Shown here: positions 47,978 through 57,611 of the stretch, in pieces
How positions within the stretch are numbered: position 1 is the first letter of the stretch
Layout: every line of letters begins with the position of its first letter
From: Oceanisphaera profunda
Lineage (GTDB): Bacteria > Pseudomonadota > Gammaproteobacteria > Enterobacterales > Aeromonadaceae
Assembly (NCBI RefSeq): GCF_002157895.1
Contig: NZ_CP021377.1
Location: 248,001-312,000, forward strand
Reading direction: 5' to 3'
Length of the DNA: 64,000 nt
Program-made: the position numbers and the translations under genes
Notes under the pieces: generated by a model
What the model was told of the DNA's origin: nothing
What the model saw: only the letters and a program-made list of their open reading frames with translations
The model's database searches: none

Positions 47978-50293
47978 ATGCCTAGCGTTCCCTCTCGATC
48001 TGCCTTAATACGCGGACTTAAATCATTCGTCACGAACAGCCACGTCTTTTTGGCCCTGAAAGTGTTGTTGGCCATGGCCAGTATTTTGTTGGTCGGCTTA
48101 AGCGTAGATCGAACTACAGCTGCGGTGACGCTGGTGCTGGGTGTGATGGCTGGCGCCTTAAGTGAGGTGGATCAAAATCCTAAAGGCCGACTGCTGCATT
48201 TGTTGGTCAGCCTGTGCTGCTTTTTTATCGCCATAACTTTGGTCACGCTGCTGATCCCCTACCCTTGGGCATTTGGCCCATTACTAGTATTAGGTACTTT
48301 GGTATTGATGCTAATGGCCGCGTGGGGCCATACCAAGGGCACCTTAGGTTTTGGCATTTTGCTGGTGTCTTTGTATGCCATGCAAGGTCATGCAGATAGC
48401 CCCTCTTTTTGGTATCAACCGCTGTTATTAACGTTGGGCGCGGCTTGGTACGGCTTATTGTCTTGGTTAATCTTGGTATTTTGGCCTTACAAGCAAGTAC
48501 ACGAGCAATTGGCCCAGTGCTACTTCTCTTTATCGCGTTATTTAGTCGAAAAATCCCACTTCTTCGATAGCCCACAAGAGCAGCATCAGGCGTTACGCCA
48601 TCAATTAGCACAAATAAACATCGGCTTAGTCAGCGCGCTGGAGCACACTAAACGCATGCTTAATCGGCGCCTTAAAGGGGCCAACACAGATCTTGAGCTT
48701 CATCGCTTATTAGCCTTGTATTTATTAGTGCAAGATATGCATGAACGCGCAGCTTCTAGCCATTATTCTTATCAGCAATTAAATCAAGACTTGCATCAAG
48801 ACCCCGTATTACAGGGCTATCAAGTGCTACTAACTGAGCTTGGCCAGTCTTGTGCCACCTTGGGGCAGGCAATTTTAAGTCATAACCGCTACCAGCACAG
48901 TAAGCGCATCAGCTGGGAGCTAAGCGCCTTACAAAATCAGATTGATTATCGCCATCTTCAGCAGCATTACTCCCCCTCATTAGTCAGCTCAATGCGATAT
49001 TTAGGCCGCAACATCGGCCATCTGCATCAAGCTTTGCTGCGCGGCGAAGCCCTCACTCAGCCTCAGCCCTTATCGAGGGATCAACAGCTGAGAGCTCAAC
49101 AGCTGAGAGCTCAACAGCTGAATGATCGACCGTTGCATGCCCCTCAGTTGGACGAGCAACCGCTAAGCGAGCCGCCCGTAGAGCTGGCACAAGTGCCGCG
49201 CCAAGCCTTCTGGCCCAAACTCAAGGCGCTATTACACCCAGACGCATTATTATTTCGTCACTGTATTCGCTTGTGCGCCTGCTTTGCCTTGGGTTATGGG
49301 GTGATCAGTTATTTTGAGCTAGCACGCGGTTATTGGATATTATTAACCATTCTTTTTGTCTGCCAGCCCAGCTTTAGTGCTACCCGTCAACGGTTGGTAC
49401 AGCGCACCTTGGGCACCCTAGGCGGCATACTGGTGGCGGTGCCGTTATTGGCCGTATTTCCCAGTGTTGGCGCGCAAGTCGTTATTTTATTACTGTGCGC
49501 TTTTGTGTTTTTCACTCAAACCAAGGTGCATTACAGCTGGGCGGTGGGCTTTGTTACCCTATTTGTATTACTGGCCTTTAACTTACAAGGCGGCGCCAGC
49601 CAGCTTGTTTGGCAGCCGAGATTATTTGACACACTGCTGGGCTGTGCGCTGGCCTTTGTGGCGGTGTGGTGTATTTGGCCAGACTGGCAGCAGCGCCATT
49701 TGCCCCGCCTCATGGCCGAGGCCATGGACGCTAATGCTGACTATTTAGCCGCCATTGCCAAGCAGTTTAGCGAGGGCCGTGTAGACCACCTCGACTATCG
49801 ATTACCCCGTAAACACGCGCACCTTGCCGACAATCAACTGGCGTTAGCCTGGCAGCATATTCGCGTTGAGCCGGTGGCAAAATACTGGCTCAATGTGTGC
49901 TTTGATATTGCCTACCGCAATCATGCGCTGCTGTCGTATTTATCCGCCTTGGGCGCGCACCGCAGCCAAAATATGCAGTTATTAGCCGTTCAAGAACAAC
50001 AAATTCACTATTTAGTGCAACAATTACATGCCTCGGCCCGCGCATTGCGCTGTAATGTCCCCCTGCCCTTACCCTTAAATACCGTGAGTGGTGAAAGTTC
50101 TGAAAGCTCGGCAGCATCCAGGTCGACGTCAGTCTGTGCTAATACGCCAGCAACCGCACAACAAGAATGGCAATGCGTCAGCCAACAGCTGCTCACCCAC
50201 ATTGGTGAATTAGTTGATGATTTGTATCAGCTGGCAGAGAGTTTTCCGCACACGCATTCCGACACAGCTGCGCCCGATGCCAGAGTTAGGTAA
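47978..50293 (+). CDS. yccS: YccS-type FUSC-family membrane protein
   Basis: This 771-residue inner-membrane protein has two blocks of about six hydrophobic helices (about 20-165 and 420-560), each followed by a cytosolic helical domain, as in the YccS/YhfK group of the FUSC superfamily (related to aromatic-acid efflux protein AaeB). Function is unproven. I chose the ATG at 47978 with AAGGG 12 bases upstream; the TTG four codons earlier would sit on the ribosome site. The linker near 370-410 holds a tandem LRAQQ repeat (bases 49081-49125). Confidence 0.9.
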   Translation: MPSVPSRSALIRGLKSFVTNSHVFLALKVLLAMASILLVGLSVDRTTAAVTLVLGVMAGALSEVDQNPKGRLLHLLVSLCCFFIAITLVTLLIPYPWAFGPLLVLGTLVLMLMAAWGHTKGTLGFGILLVSLYAMQGHADSPSFWYQPLLLTLGAAWYGLLSWLILVFWPYKQVHEQLAQCYFSLSRYLVEKSHFFDSPQEQHQALRHQLAQINIGLVSALEHTKRMLNRRLKGANTDLELHRLLALYLLVQDMHERAASSHYSYQQLNQDLHQDPVLQGYQVLLTELGQSCATLGQAILSHNRYQHSKRISWELSALQNQIDYRHLQQHYSPSLVSSMRYLGRNIGHLHQALLRGEALTQPQPLSRDQQLRAQQLRAQQLNDRPLHAPQLDEQPLSEPPVELAQVPRQAFWPKLKALLHPDALLFRHCIRLCACFALGYGVISYFELARGYWILLTILFVCQPSFSATRQRLVQRTLGTLGGILVAVPLLAVFPSVGAQVVILLLCAFVFFTQTKVHYSWAVGFVTLFVLLAFNLQGGASQLVWQPRLFDTLLGCALAFVAVWCIWPDWQQRHLPRLMAEAMDANADYLAAIAKQFSEGRVDHLDYRLPRKHAHLADNQLALAWQHIRVEPVAKYWLNVCFDIAYRNHALLSYLSALGAHRSQNMQLLAVQEQQIHYLVQQLHASARALRCNVPLPLPLNTVSGESSESSAASRSTSVCANTPATAQQEWQCVSQQLLTHIGELVDDLYQLAESFPHTHSDTAAPDARVR
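49081..49125 (+). repeat. In-frame 15-bp tandem repeat in yccS
   Basis: Two identical copies of TCAACAGCTGAGAGC (49081 and 49096) and a partial third encode a repeated QQLRA pentapeptide in the predicted linker between the two membrane halves. Confidence 0.88.
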
Positions 50294-50358
50294 TATGATA
50301 CGAATATAACGCCGAGCAGAATATTGCCCCGGACATAAGCGGGTTTGAAGGAAAGAAG

Positions 50359-50688
50359 ATGTTTGAATTTGCAGGTCGTACTATAGAAACCGACGCCCAA
50401 GGCTACCTTAAGCAGCATCAAGAGTGGCAACCCGAAATGGTGCCCTTATTAGCCGAGCAAGAAGGCATAACGTTAAGTAGTGAGCACTGGGAAGTGGTGC
50501 AGTTTGTGCGGGATTTTTATCTTAAGTACAACACCTCACCCGCCATGCGTGCGCTGGTGAAAGCCATGGCCAACGAGCTAGGGGCTGATAAAGGCAACAG
50601 TCGGTATTTATTTCGCTTATTTCCCAAAGGCCCAGCCAAGCAAGCAACTAAACTGGCCGGCTTGCCTAAGCCTGCAAAGTGTCTTTAA
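50359..50688 (+). CDS. tusE: Sulfurtransferase TusE
   Basis: TusE (DsrC family) passes sulfur from the TusBCD complex to MnmA for 2-thiouridine formation at the tRNA wobble position. The 109-residue protein has the family's W-x-P-E-M start ([17 protein letters not shown]), the helical DNA-binding-like middle and the flexible C-terminal arm ending PAKCL. The penultimate Cys108 is the sulfur-carrying residue. The upstream Cys of dissimilatory DsrC is absent, which fits TusE. It follows yccS by 65 bases. Confidence 0.96.
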   Translation: MFEFAGRTIETDAQGYLKQHQEWQPEMVPLLAEQEGITLSSEHWEVVQFVRDFYLKYNTSPAMRALVKAMANELGADKGNSRYLFRLFPKGPAKQATKLAGLPKPAKCL

Positions 50689-50690
50689 CT

Positions 50691-50809
50691 ACAGCGCCGG
50701 GCGCCCAGCACCAAGGGCCCAGCGAAACAAACACCCCCTAATACCGAGCTTGTTCGATATATCGCTCTTAGTATTGCTTGGTGCTCGGCGCCGGGCGCTT
50801 GGCGCTGCC
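50691..50809. repeat. AGCGCC-type inverted repeats between tusE and grxD
   Basis: Left copy AGCGCCGGGCGCCCAGCACCAAG (about 50694-50716, in parts) and right copy CTTGGTGCTCGGCGCCGGGC (50777-50798) are inverted relative to each other. Similar GCGCC/GGCGC palindromes occur after gloA, the LysR gene, the DksA-like gene and near htpG. They lie at the convergent ends of tusE and grxD. Confidence 0.65.
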
Positions 50810-50810
50810 T

Positions 50811-51149
50811 TTAGGCTTGCTCTGGCTTTGGATATTTAGCAGCAGTTTCGGCGATCAGGGGCTTAAGTTCGCCCTGCTGGAACATTTCCATGATGATGTC
50901 GCAACCGCCTACCAGCTCACCGTCAACCCACAACTGTGGGAAGGTCGGCCAATCGGCGTATTTAGGCAGTTCGGCACGGATCTCAGGGTTTTGCAAAATA
51001 TCCACAAACGCAAAGGGTTCGCCACAATTCATCAGCGCTTGTGACGCTTGAGCGGAAAAACCACAGCTGGGGAACTTAGGTGAGCCTTTCATATAAAGCA
51101 GAATCGGGTTCTCACTGATTTGGGTTTTGATTTTCTCAATTGTTTCCAT
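50811..51149 (-). CDS. grxD: Monothiol glutaredoxin 4
   Basis: GrxD carries and transfers [2Fe-2S] clusters. The 112-residue protein has the CGFS active site at Cys29-Ser32 (KFPSCGFSAQ), WPTFPQLWVDGELVGGCDII near 66-85 for glutathione binding, and normal length. The ATG at 51149 is chosen with GAGG five bases upstream; a GTG two codons earlier is in frame. It is divergent from sodB, another iron/oxidative-stress gene. Confidence 0.97.
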   Translation of the reverse strand: METIEKIKTQISENPILLYMKGSPKFPSCGFSAQASQALMNCGEPFAFVDILQNPEIRAELPKYADWPTFPQLWVDGELVGGCDIIMEMFQQGELKPLIAETAAKYPKPEQA

Positions 51150-51519
51150 GCACACCTCAGCAGACGGCTACTTGTTAGCAACCTATTAAAAACGGCAAGT
51201 CATCAAAATGACAATTCAACTGCCTATTCTACGTTATCCCGCACCGGTCACAAGTGCGCACGCATAAAATCGGCCCAGCACTCACAACTCACTGGCCGTT
51301 AGACCTAGATTGCTGAGTAAAAAATACTCCTGTAGCGACAATACCTTACCCTTACAAAAGGTATAGTTGTTTAGCCGTCTAGCTAGCTGCTACAATGGCT
51401 GAAGCAAATTAGCGGTGTACGGCTATTCTTGTTGTTGGTCGTGCCCGCCGGATAAAAGCAAGTAGCAATGTCGAGACCAACCTGAAGGTTGGCACCATCA
51501 AAAAATGGAGAATATAATA
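51150..51519. other. Divergent intergenic region, grxD and sodB
   Basis: These 370 bases carry both promoters. I see no repeat of the dispersed families and no clear Fur box. Confidence 0.4.
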
Positions 51520-52101
51520 ATGGCATTTGAACTTCCCGCCCTGCCGTACGCAAAAAACGCCCTGCTGCCACATATTTCTGAGGAAACTCTGGAGTATCAC
51601 TACGGTAAGCACCACAACTCTTACGTTGTTAACCTGAACAACTTAGTACCTGGTACTGAGTTTGAAGGTAAGTCTCTGGAAGAGATCATCAAAACTTCTG
51701 CTGGCGGTATCTTCAACAACGCAGCACAAATCTGGAACCACACCTTCTATTGGCATTGCTTGGCGCCAAACGGTGGCGGCGAGCCTACCGGTGCGTTGGC
51801 TGACGCCATCAAAGCTGCGTTCGGTTCATTTGATGCCTTCAAAGAAGAGTTCACCAAATCTTGCGTGACTAACTTCGGTTCAGGCTGGACGTGGTTAGTG
51901 AAGAATGCCGACGGTACCGTGGCTATCGCTAACACTTCTAACGCCGGTTGCCCGCTGACTGGCGATGCAACTCCGTTGCTGACCTGTGATGTGTGGGAAC
52001 ATGCCTACTACATCGACTACCGCAACGTGCGTCCTGACTATGTAAAGGCCTTCTGGTCTTTGGTTAACTGGGAATTTGCGGCAGAAAACTTCGCCAAGTA
52101 A
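51520..52101 (+). CDS. sodB: Iron superoxide dismutase
   Basis: SodB disproportionates superoxide in the cytosol. The 193-residue protein keeps the metal ligands His27, His74, Asp (WEHAYYIDY block, CDVWEH) and His four residues later. Gln70 ([13 protein letters not shown]) marks the iron rather than manganese enzyme. The start [13 protein letters not shown] is standard, with GGAG nine bases upstream. Strong codon bias suggests high expression. A terminator follows. Confidence 0.98.
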   Translation: MAFELPALPYAKNALLPHISEETLEYHYGKHHNSYVVNLNNLVPGTEFEGKSLEEIIKTSAGGIFNNAAQIWNHTFYWHCLAPNGGGEPTGALADAIKAAFGSFDAFKEEFTKSCVTNFGSGWTWLVKNADGTVAIANTSNAGCPLTGDATPLLTCDVWEHAYYIDYRNVRPDYVKAFWSLVNWEFAAENFAK

Positions 52102-52112
52102 ATTTTCAGCGT

Positions 52113-52141
52113 AAAAAACCCCGGCTTGCCGGGGTTTTTTT
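52113..52141 (+). terminator. Rho-independent terminator of sodB
   Basis: AAAAAACCCCGGC-TT-GCCGGGG with a seven-T run, 12 bases past the stop. Confidence 0.95.
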
Positions 52142-52769
52142 ATGCCTGTTACACAGCCTCGCCTTAATCTTATTCAGCGGTTTTATCACCCCGCCTGTAG
52201 AAAACGTGTCGGCCTGAGCCTCATTAACACCCGGGCTAACCTTAACTGCGACCGTATCTTTCTCTGTAGCTATCGCCGTAACGTGCTCCGTAACTGTCGC
52301 TACAATGCAGCTAAAGCTGGACTAATAATTAAACAAACGCGCAGCGACTCTCCTGCCGAGGTTGACCTTGTTGTTGGTTATTGCTGTACTGAGTCTGATT
52401 TTTATAGGGGTGTGGACCCGCGTTTAGCTGACCGCGCTTAAAAAGTTACAAAAAGGATAATAAATAGCCGATTTTTAACTCTTAGCCTTGATTTCGATCA
52501 AACAGTCGCACAAAAACAATCATTTGTGTGACGCGGTCTACACTTTTCAATTCCCTTACGCTATTATCGATAACAATTTATAAACCAAGGATGCTGCATT
52601 TAATCGTGAGCAAAGCAAAGGACCTATCTCAAACCAAGGCTAACGCCATGGCATTGAGTTGCTCATTGATAACGAAGCCGCTTTATATTGGCGTATTAAA
52701 TTATGCGCGTTTTAAACGCGACCGCCACTTCTCTTCTTTATGTGATCTACCTCTACACTGGAGTCTCTT
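52142..52769. promoter_or_regulatory. Long pykA upstream region
   Basis: About 630 bases lie between the sodB terminator and pykA. They include an FNR-type palindrome (52488-52501), a possible -10 TATTAT at 52562 and a long leader. Open frames of 99 codons (52142) and 82 codons (52528, overlapping the pykA start) have no recognised similarity and poor ribosome sites. Confidence 0.5.
52488..52501. promoter_or_regulatory. FNR-type binding palindrome
   Basis: TTGATTTCGATCAA matches the FNR consensus TTGAT-N4-ATCAA without mismatch. It lies about 270 bases before the pykA ATG. Oxygen-dependent control of pykA, or of an unrecognised transcript, is inferred. Confidence 0.6.
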
Positions 52770-54209
52770 ATGTTAAGACGTACCAAGATAGTTACTACCC
52801 TGGGTCCGGCCACTGATCGCGACAATAATCTCGAAGGCATTATTAAAGCCGGCGCCAACGTGGTGCGTATGAACTTTTCTCACGGCACCGCCGAAGATCA
52901 TATGAACCGCGCTAATCAAGTACGTGAAATCGCCAAGCGTCTGGGCGTACACGTGGCAATTCTGGGTGACTTGCAAGGCCCTAAGATCCGCGTTTCTACT
53001 TTTAAAGATAAAAAAATCCACTTAAATCTGGGCGACAAGTTTATCTTGGACGCAGATCTGGGCTTAGGCTTAGGCGACGAGACTCAAGTTGGTATCGATT
53101 ATAAAGACCTGCCACGCGACGTTAAAATTGACGACGTGTTATTGCTGGACGATGGCCGCGTACAATTGCGCGTTGACAGCGTAGAAGGCAACAAAGTATT
53201 CACGGTCGTGACCGTTGCTGGCCCCTTGTCTAACAACAAAGGCATCAACAAGAAAGGCGGCGGGTTATCTGCTCCTGCTCTGACCGATAAAGACCGTGAA
53301 GACATCATTACCGCGGCAAAAATCGGCGTAGATTACTTAGCCGTGTCTTTCCCACGTACTGGCGAAGACATGCGCATTGCCCGTGAATTGGCTCGCGCCG
53401 CCGGCAGTAACGCTAAAATGGTCGCTAAAGTTGAGCGCGCTGAAGCCGTTGCTTCTGATGCAGCCATGGAAGATGTGATCTTAGCATCAGACGTAGTGAT
53501 GGTTGCTCGTGGTGACCTGGGTGTGGAAATTGGTGACTCTGAGCTGGTTGGCGTACAGAAGAAATTGATCCGTGCTTCACGTCGCTTAAACCGCGTAGTG
53601 ATTACTGCAACTCAGATGATGGAATCTATGATTTCAGCGCCGCTGCCAACCCGTGCCGAAGTTATGGACGTGGCTAACGCAGTACTGGATGGTACCGATG
53701 CGGTAATGTTGTCTGCTGAAACTGCAGCCGGTGACTTCCCAATTGAAACCGTTAAAGCCATGGCTGAAGTATGTTTAGGCGCTGAGAAGCACCCAAGCAT
53801 CAACGTTTCTAATCACCGCATGAACTTCACGTTCACCTCGGTTGAAGAAACGATTGCTATGTCTACCATGTATGCGGCTAACCACTTGCAAGGTGTTAAA
53901 GCGATTGTTGCCTTAACTCATTCAGGTACCACTCCGCTGTTGCTGTCACGCATCAGTTCAGGTTTGCCAATTTTCTCTATGTCTGGCGAAGAGAAGACAC
54001 TGGCGTGGAGCAGCATGTATCGCGGCGTAACACCTGTGTACTTCCGTCACGACACCGAGTTAAACAACGCCCAAGTGAGCCGTGAAGCGCTGGCCACCTT
54101 GAAGAAAGCCGGTTACGTGAACAGCGGTGACTTAGTATTGCTGACTCATGGCGATACCATGGAAGTGATTGGTAGCACCAACACCTGTAAAATTCTGACT
54201 GTTGAGTAA
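52770..54209 (+). CDS. pykA: Pyruvate kinase II (AMP-activated type)
   Basis: PykA makes pyruvate and ATP from phosphoenolpyruvate and ADP. The 479-residue protein aligns with E. coli PykA rather than Pyk[22 protein letters not shown] at the start, [19 protein letters not shown], and [12 protein letters not shown] at the end. The catalytic Lys lies in [11 protein letters not shown] (about 216-226) and metal ligands in the [13 protein letters not shown] block. It is monocistronic with a terminator. Confidence 0.96.
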   Translation: MLRRTKIVTTLGPATDRDNNLEGIIKAGANVVRMNFSHGTAEDHMNRANQVREIAKRLGVHVAILGDLQGPKIRVSTFKDKKIHLNLGDKFILDADLGLGLGDETQVGIDYKDLPRDVKIDDVLLLDDGRVQLRVDSVEGNKVFTVVTVAGPLSNNKGINKKGGGLSAPALTDKDREDIITAAKIGVDYLAVSFPRTGEDMRIARELARAAGSNAKMVAKVERAEAVASDAAMEDVILASDVVMVARGDLGVEIGDSELVGVQKKLIRASRRLNRVVITATQMMESMISAPLPTRAEVMDVANAVLDGTDAVMLSAETAAGDFPIETVKAMAEVCLGAEKHPSINVSNHRMNFTFTSVEETIAMSTMYAANHLQGVKAIVALTHSGTTPLLLSRISSGLPIFSMSGEEKTLAWSSMYRGVTPVYFRHDTELNNAQVSREALATLKKAGYVNSGDLVLLTHGDTMEVIGSTNTCKILTVE

Positions 54210-54237
54210 GCTTAACCTTTAAGCGAATCATAGTTAG

Positions 54238-54269
54238 AAAAAAGCCGCTCTATATAGAGCGGCTTTTTT
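54238..54269 (+). terminator. Rho-independent terminator of pykA
   Basis: AAAAAAGCCGCTCTA/TAGAGCGGCTTTTTT, a palindromic stem about 30 bases past the stop. Confidence 0.94.
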
Positions 54270-54534
54270 GATCGTGCTAGAAAACTTATTCGTGTGCTTC
54301 ATCTGTTTTCAACGTGATTTACGCCTTCGGCGTAATGCGAGAACAAGTGTTCGCCTACAAAAAATGAAACCCCGAACCTGACCTTGTTTAGCTTGATGCT
54401 CTGCGTTTATCTCTAAGCCGTCTTCCTGACGCACGTCAGGATCTCGTTCTGAGTCTTTAACGCACAGCGTAAAACGGTTCGCTAAAATTAACGCCTTACA
54501 CCTTTCTCCTCTCGCTTCCCCCCTCACAATCAGT
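54270..54534. repeat. Repeats between pykA and fadE
   Basis: It contains the ACGCCTTCGGCGTAATGCGAGAACAAGTGTTCGC hairpin (54321-54360, shown in part elsewhere) and the GCCGTCTTCCTGACGCACGTCAGGATCTCG hairpin (54417-54446). Both families recur across the window. Confidence 0.75.
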
Positions 54535-56769
54535 TTACAACTCCCCCGGCTTAAAGCTGTCTACGGCGATGGCGACTTGGCGCAGTGCGTCTGCGTGCTG
54601 CAAGCGTGCAATATCGGCATCATCAATAAGATTGTGCTCTTTCGCTTGGGCCAGTAAGGCGTCAAAGGGTAACTTGCGGGCCAAAGTGCCGGCTTTTTGG
54701 GCGGTACGCAATTTTTTCTCAAGATCTTGTACGCCCACCATGGCTAAAAATGCCGCTTCTACTTCACCGAGCCCAGGCGTATCACCATCAGGCACGTAGC
54801 AAAGCGAGGTTAAGCGCTGGCGAACACTGGAGTTCGGTGTCATTAACAGCTCGCTAATGGCTTGCGCGTGCCTGTCCAGCGGCTTTTTATAATGATTACC
54901 AAACGGGAAAATTAAGACTTTAAGTGTGCCGGCCACCACCCGATTAGGGAAGTTATCAAAGAAGCCGTCTAACGCTTCGCCGATCAAATGTAAATTACGA
55001 CTAAGCGCATAATGCACGAAGGGCAACTCGTCACTGGGGCGGCCATTGTCTTCAAAAAACTTCAAAGTGGCACTGCCTAAATACAAATGACTTAACACAT
55101 CCCCCAAGCGCGCCGAGATCATCTCTTTACGCTTGAGGTCTCCGCCCAAGATCAGCATCGACATATCCGCACACAAAGCCAAAGCCTTACTCATGCGCGA
55201 CAGCTGACGATAGTAAACTGCCGTCGCACCTGTTACCGGTGAGCGATTTAAGCGCCCGCCGGTTAAGCCCTGCCCTAATGCCCCAAACACGTTACCCATG
55301 GCAAAACCAATATGCTTGAACAATAACTTGTCGAACTCATCCAAGCCCGCTTGCGAGTCTGGGTTGGCTGCCGCTTGTAGCTCTTGCAGCACATAAGGGT
55401 GACAACGGGTAGCCCCTTGTCCAAAAATCATCAAGTTACGGGTTAAAATATTGGCGCCTTCCACGGTAATGGCCACCGGAATGCCCATGTAGTTGTGCGC
55501 CAAGTAGTTTTTAGGCCCCATTTGAATGCCTTTTCCCGCGTGCACGTCCATGGCGTGATCGAGCACGGTGCGCGCCATTTCTGTCATATGGTACTTAGAG
55601 ATGGCGGTGATAATGGCCGGACTTTCTTTTAAATCTAACGCTTTAGCCGTGAGGCGGCGCGTGGCTTCTAACTGATACGTTAGCCCGCCAATGCTGCCCA
55701 GCGCTTCTTGTACCCCTTCGAATTTGCCAATAGAAAGCCCAAATTGCTTGCGCACATAGGCATAAGCACTGGTACTGAGTACCGATAAATGACCACTGGC
55801 GGTGCCCAGTGCCGGCAAAGAGATACCGCGTCCTGCGGATAAACACTCCACCAACATGCGCCAACCTCGGCCGGCAAACTCAGGGCCGCCAATGATCCAA
55901 TCCAACGGAATAAACACATCTTTACCGTGGGTGGTGCCGTTTAAAAAGGCCAGGCCCATGGGGAAATGGCGGTCGCCAAGCTCCACGCCGGCATGACTGG
56001 TGGGGATCAGCGCACAAGTAATGCCCGGTGCTGAGTTATCGCTAAGTAGATTATCGGGATCAAATAACTTAAATGCCAAGCCTAATACCGTGGCTCTGGG
56101 CGCCAGCGTTATGTAGCGTTTATCCCAATTAAGGCGCACACCAACCACTTCTTGGCCGTCAAACTCGCCTTTACATACCACGCCTGAGTCAGGAATCGCG
56201 CCTGCATCTGAGCCCGCTTCAGGTCCGGTTAGGGCAAAACAGGGCACTTCTTCGCCCTTGGCCAAGCCCGGCAGCCAGCGGTCTTTTTGCGCCTGAGTAC
56301 CGTAGTGCATCAATAACTCACCGGGGCCCAACGAGTTAGGGACCATCACAGTCACGGCAGCACTCACACTGCGCGAGGCAATGCGCGCCACTATGGTGGA
56401 GTTGGCATAGGCGGAAAAATCACGGCCGCCGTATTCTTTAGGGATAATCAGCGAGAAGAAGCCGTGGTGTTTAATGTAATCCCATACCGCTTCAGGTAAC
56501 TCGCGATCCTCATTAACAATTTTATGGTCATCAAGCATGCCAAGCAGAGTGGCCACCTCATTATCGAGAAAGTGCTGTTCTTCATCACTTAAGCGCGAGG
56601 GGCCATAAGCCAACAACTGAGACCAATTCGGCTTACCACTAAATAACTGACCGTCCCACCATACCGAGCCCGCTTCCATGGCTTCTTGCTCCGTCACTGA
56701 CAGCGGCGGTAAGATTTTTTTGAAGGTGGCAAAGGCCGGGCCACTGATCCACTTCTTACGTAAACTCAT
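54535..56769 (-). CDS. fadE: Acyl-CoA dehydrogenase FadE
   Basis: FadE makes the first oxidation of beta-oxidation, acyl-CoA to enoyl-CoA, with FAD. The 744-residue length is that of the large gammaproteobacterial FadE. The acyl-CoA dehydrogenase core is at about 75-460, with FALTGPEAGSDAGAIPDSGV (about 178-197) and GRGISLPALGTASGHL near 315. The C-terminal DUF1974 extension (about 465-740) is typical of FadE. The start at 56769 has an AAGGAG site; the open frame adds 14 upstream codons. psrA lies 127 bases upstream on the same strand, so fatty-acid control is likely. Confidence 0.96.
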   Translation of the reverse strand: MSLRKKWISGPAFATFKKILPPLSVTEQEAMEAGSVWWDGQLFSGKPNWSQLLAYGPSRLSDEEQHFLDNEVATLLGMLDDHKIVNEDRELPEAVWDYIKHHGFFSLIIPKEYGGRDFSAYANSTIVARIASRSVSAAVTVMVPNSLGPGELLMHYGTQAQKDRWLPGLAKGEEVPCFALTGPEAGSDAGAIPDSGVVCKGEFDGQEVVGVRLNWDKRYITLAPRATVLGLAFKLFDPDNLLSDNSAPGITCALIPTSHAGVELGDRHFPMGLAFLNGTTHGKDVFIPLDWIIGGPEFAGRGWRMLVECLSAGRGISLPALGTASGHLSVLSTSAYAYVRKQFGLSIGKFEGVQEALGSIGGLTYQLEATRRLTAKALDLKESPAIITAISKYHMTEMARTVLDHAMDVHAGKGIQMGPKNYLAHNYMGIPVAITVEGANILTRNLMIFGQGATRCHPYVLQELQAAANPDSQAGLDEFDKLLFKHIGFAMGNVFGALGQGLTGGRLNRSPVTGATAVYYRQLSRMSKALALCADMSMLILGGDLKRKEMISARLGDVLSHLYLGSATLKFFEDNGRPSDELPFVHYALSRNLHLIGEALDGFFDNFPNRVVAGTLKVLIFPFGNHYKKPLDRHAQAISELLMTPNSSVRQRLTSLCYVPDGDTPGLGEVEAAFLAMVGVQDLEKKLRTAQKAGTLARKLPFDALLAQAKEHNLIDDADIARLQHADALRQVAIAVDSFKPGEL

Positions 56770-56814
56770 GTTCCACTCCTTATTGCCCACTCGGATTATG
56801 CAATTGGGCATTCA

Positions 56815-56831
56815 ATTAGGTCAGACAGTCA
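56815..56831. promoter_or_regulatory. Putative FadR-like site upstream of fadE
   Basis: ATTAGGTCAGACAGTCA has GGTCAGACA, one mismatch from the FadR core GGTCnGACC. It lies 46 bases upstream of the fadE ATG, between psrA and fadE. Confidence 0.4.
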
Positions 56832-56896
56832 GTTATATAATTTGGCTGCTAGGTAATTTGGCAACTAAAAAAGTTATCTACTAGGCAATGTATCTA

Positions 56897-57529
56897 CTAA
56901 ACCAGAGCTTCGGTGCCAACGCCACTGGCCAGATACGGGATCAATCGGCGCACCAGCCCTTCTACGTCTATCTCTTCATTAAAATCGTTTTTAGCAATGT
57001 CGCGCAGCGCTTCACTCGAGGCCATGGTGAAGACCACTGTGCCCAAGGTAAAATGCAGTCGCCAAAAAACCTCAGCTTTAGAGAGGTGAGGCGCGGCCTT
57101 TTGAATAGCCTGGGTAAAGTGCGCCAAGACTTCGCCATAATGATTGACGATAAACCAGCGCAAGAAACCTTGGTTATCAATATAACCGCGGCCTAGCAGC
57201 TGTAAGAACAGCTCGGGCCCTTGGCGTCTCACACTGCTCAAGCTCAACAAGGGCGCCACAAAACACTCAAATACTTGCGGTAAGGTTAGCGTCGGCTGAC
57301 TTAACAGCTGACTCAACTCAGCATCTACCTTGGGCATAAACAGCGCTAAGTAGCGATTCATCACGGCTTTGATCAAATCTTTTTTTGAGCCGAAATGATA
57401 ATTAACCGACGCCAAATTTACCCCTGCCGTACTGGTAATTTGGCGCAACGACGTGTCGTTAAATCCCAGCTCGGCAAACAGCAGCTCGGCGGTGTTTAGG
57501 ATTTTTTGTTTGGTTTCAAGTTTTGCCAC
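56897..57529 (-). CDS. psrA: TetR-family regulator of fatty-acid degradation (PsrA-like)
   Basis: PsrA-type repressors respond to long-chain acyl-CoA and control beta-oxidation genes in Pseudomonas and Shewanella. The 210-residue protein begins (GTG at 57529, GAGG five bases upstream) MAKLETKQKILNTAELLFAE, with the TetR helix-turn-helix at about 25-47 (TSLRQITSTAGVNLASVNYHFGSK, in parts). The C-terminal ligand domain follows to 210. It lies just upstream of fadE, and a 16-bp palindrome of PsrA type sits 12 bases before its start, suggesting autoregulation. A GTG two codons upstream is an alternative start. Confidence 0.88.
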   Translation of the reverse strand: MAKLETKQKILNTAELLFAELGFNDTSLRQITSTAGVNLASVNYHFGSKKDLIKAVMNRYLALFMPKVDAELSQLLSQPTLTLPQVFECFVAPLLSLSSVRRQGPELFLQLLGRGYIDNQGFLRWFIVNHYGEVLAHFTQAIQKAAPHLSKAEVFWRLHFTLGTVVFTMASSEALRDIAKNDFNEEIDVEGLVRRLIPYLASGVGTEALV

Positions 57530-57541
57530 AAGCACCTCGTA

Positions 57542-57557
57542 TTAAACGTCTGTTTAA
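57542..57557. promoter_or_regulatory. PsrA-type operator at the psrA promoter
   Basis: TTAAACGTCTGTTTAA is a perfect inverted repeat (TTAAAC-N4-GTTTAA) and contains AAAC-N4-GTTT, the motif reported for PsrA of Pseudomonas. It overlaps the position expected for the psrA transcription start or leader. Confidence 0.7.
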
Positions 57558-57611
57558 AATTTACGTTTCAACACCCATTACTGTCAAGTGAAAAGCCGTT
57601 TTGTGCCTTAT

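Noticed and set aside
52142-52441. 99-codon frame starting at the sodB terminator
   Set aside because: It begins within the terminator T run without a ribosome site and looks like chance.
52528-52776. 82-codon frame overlapping the pykA start, possible leader peptide
   Set aside because: Poor ribosome site, no recognisable sequence, and composition like the surrounding non-coding DNA. Conservation in relatives could reopen it.
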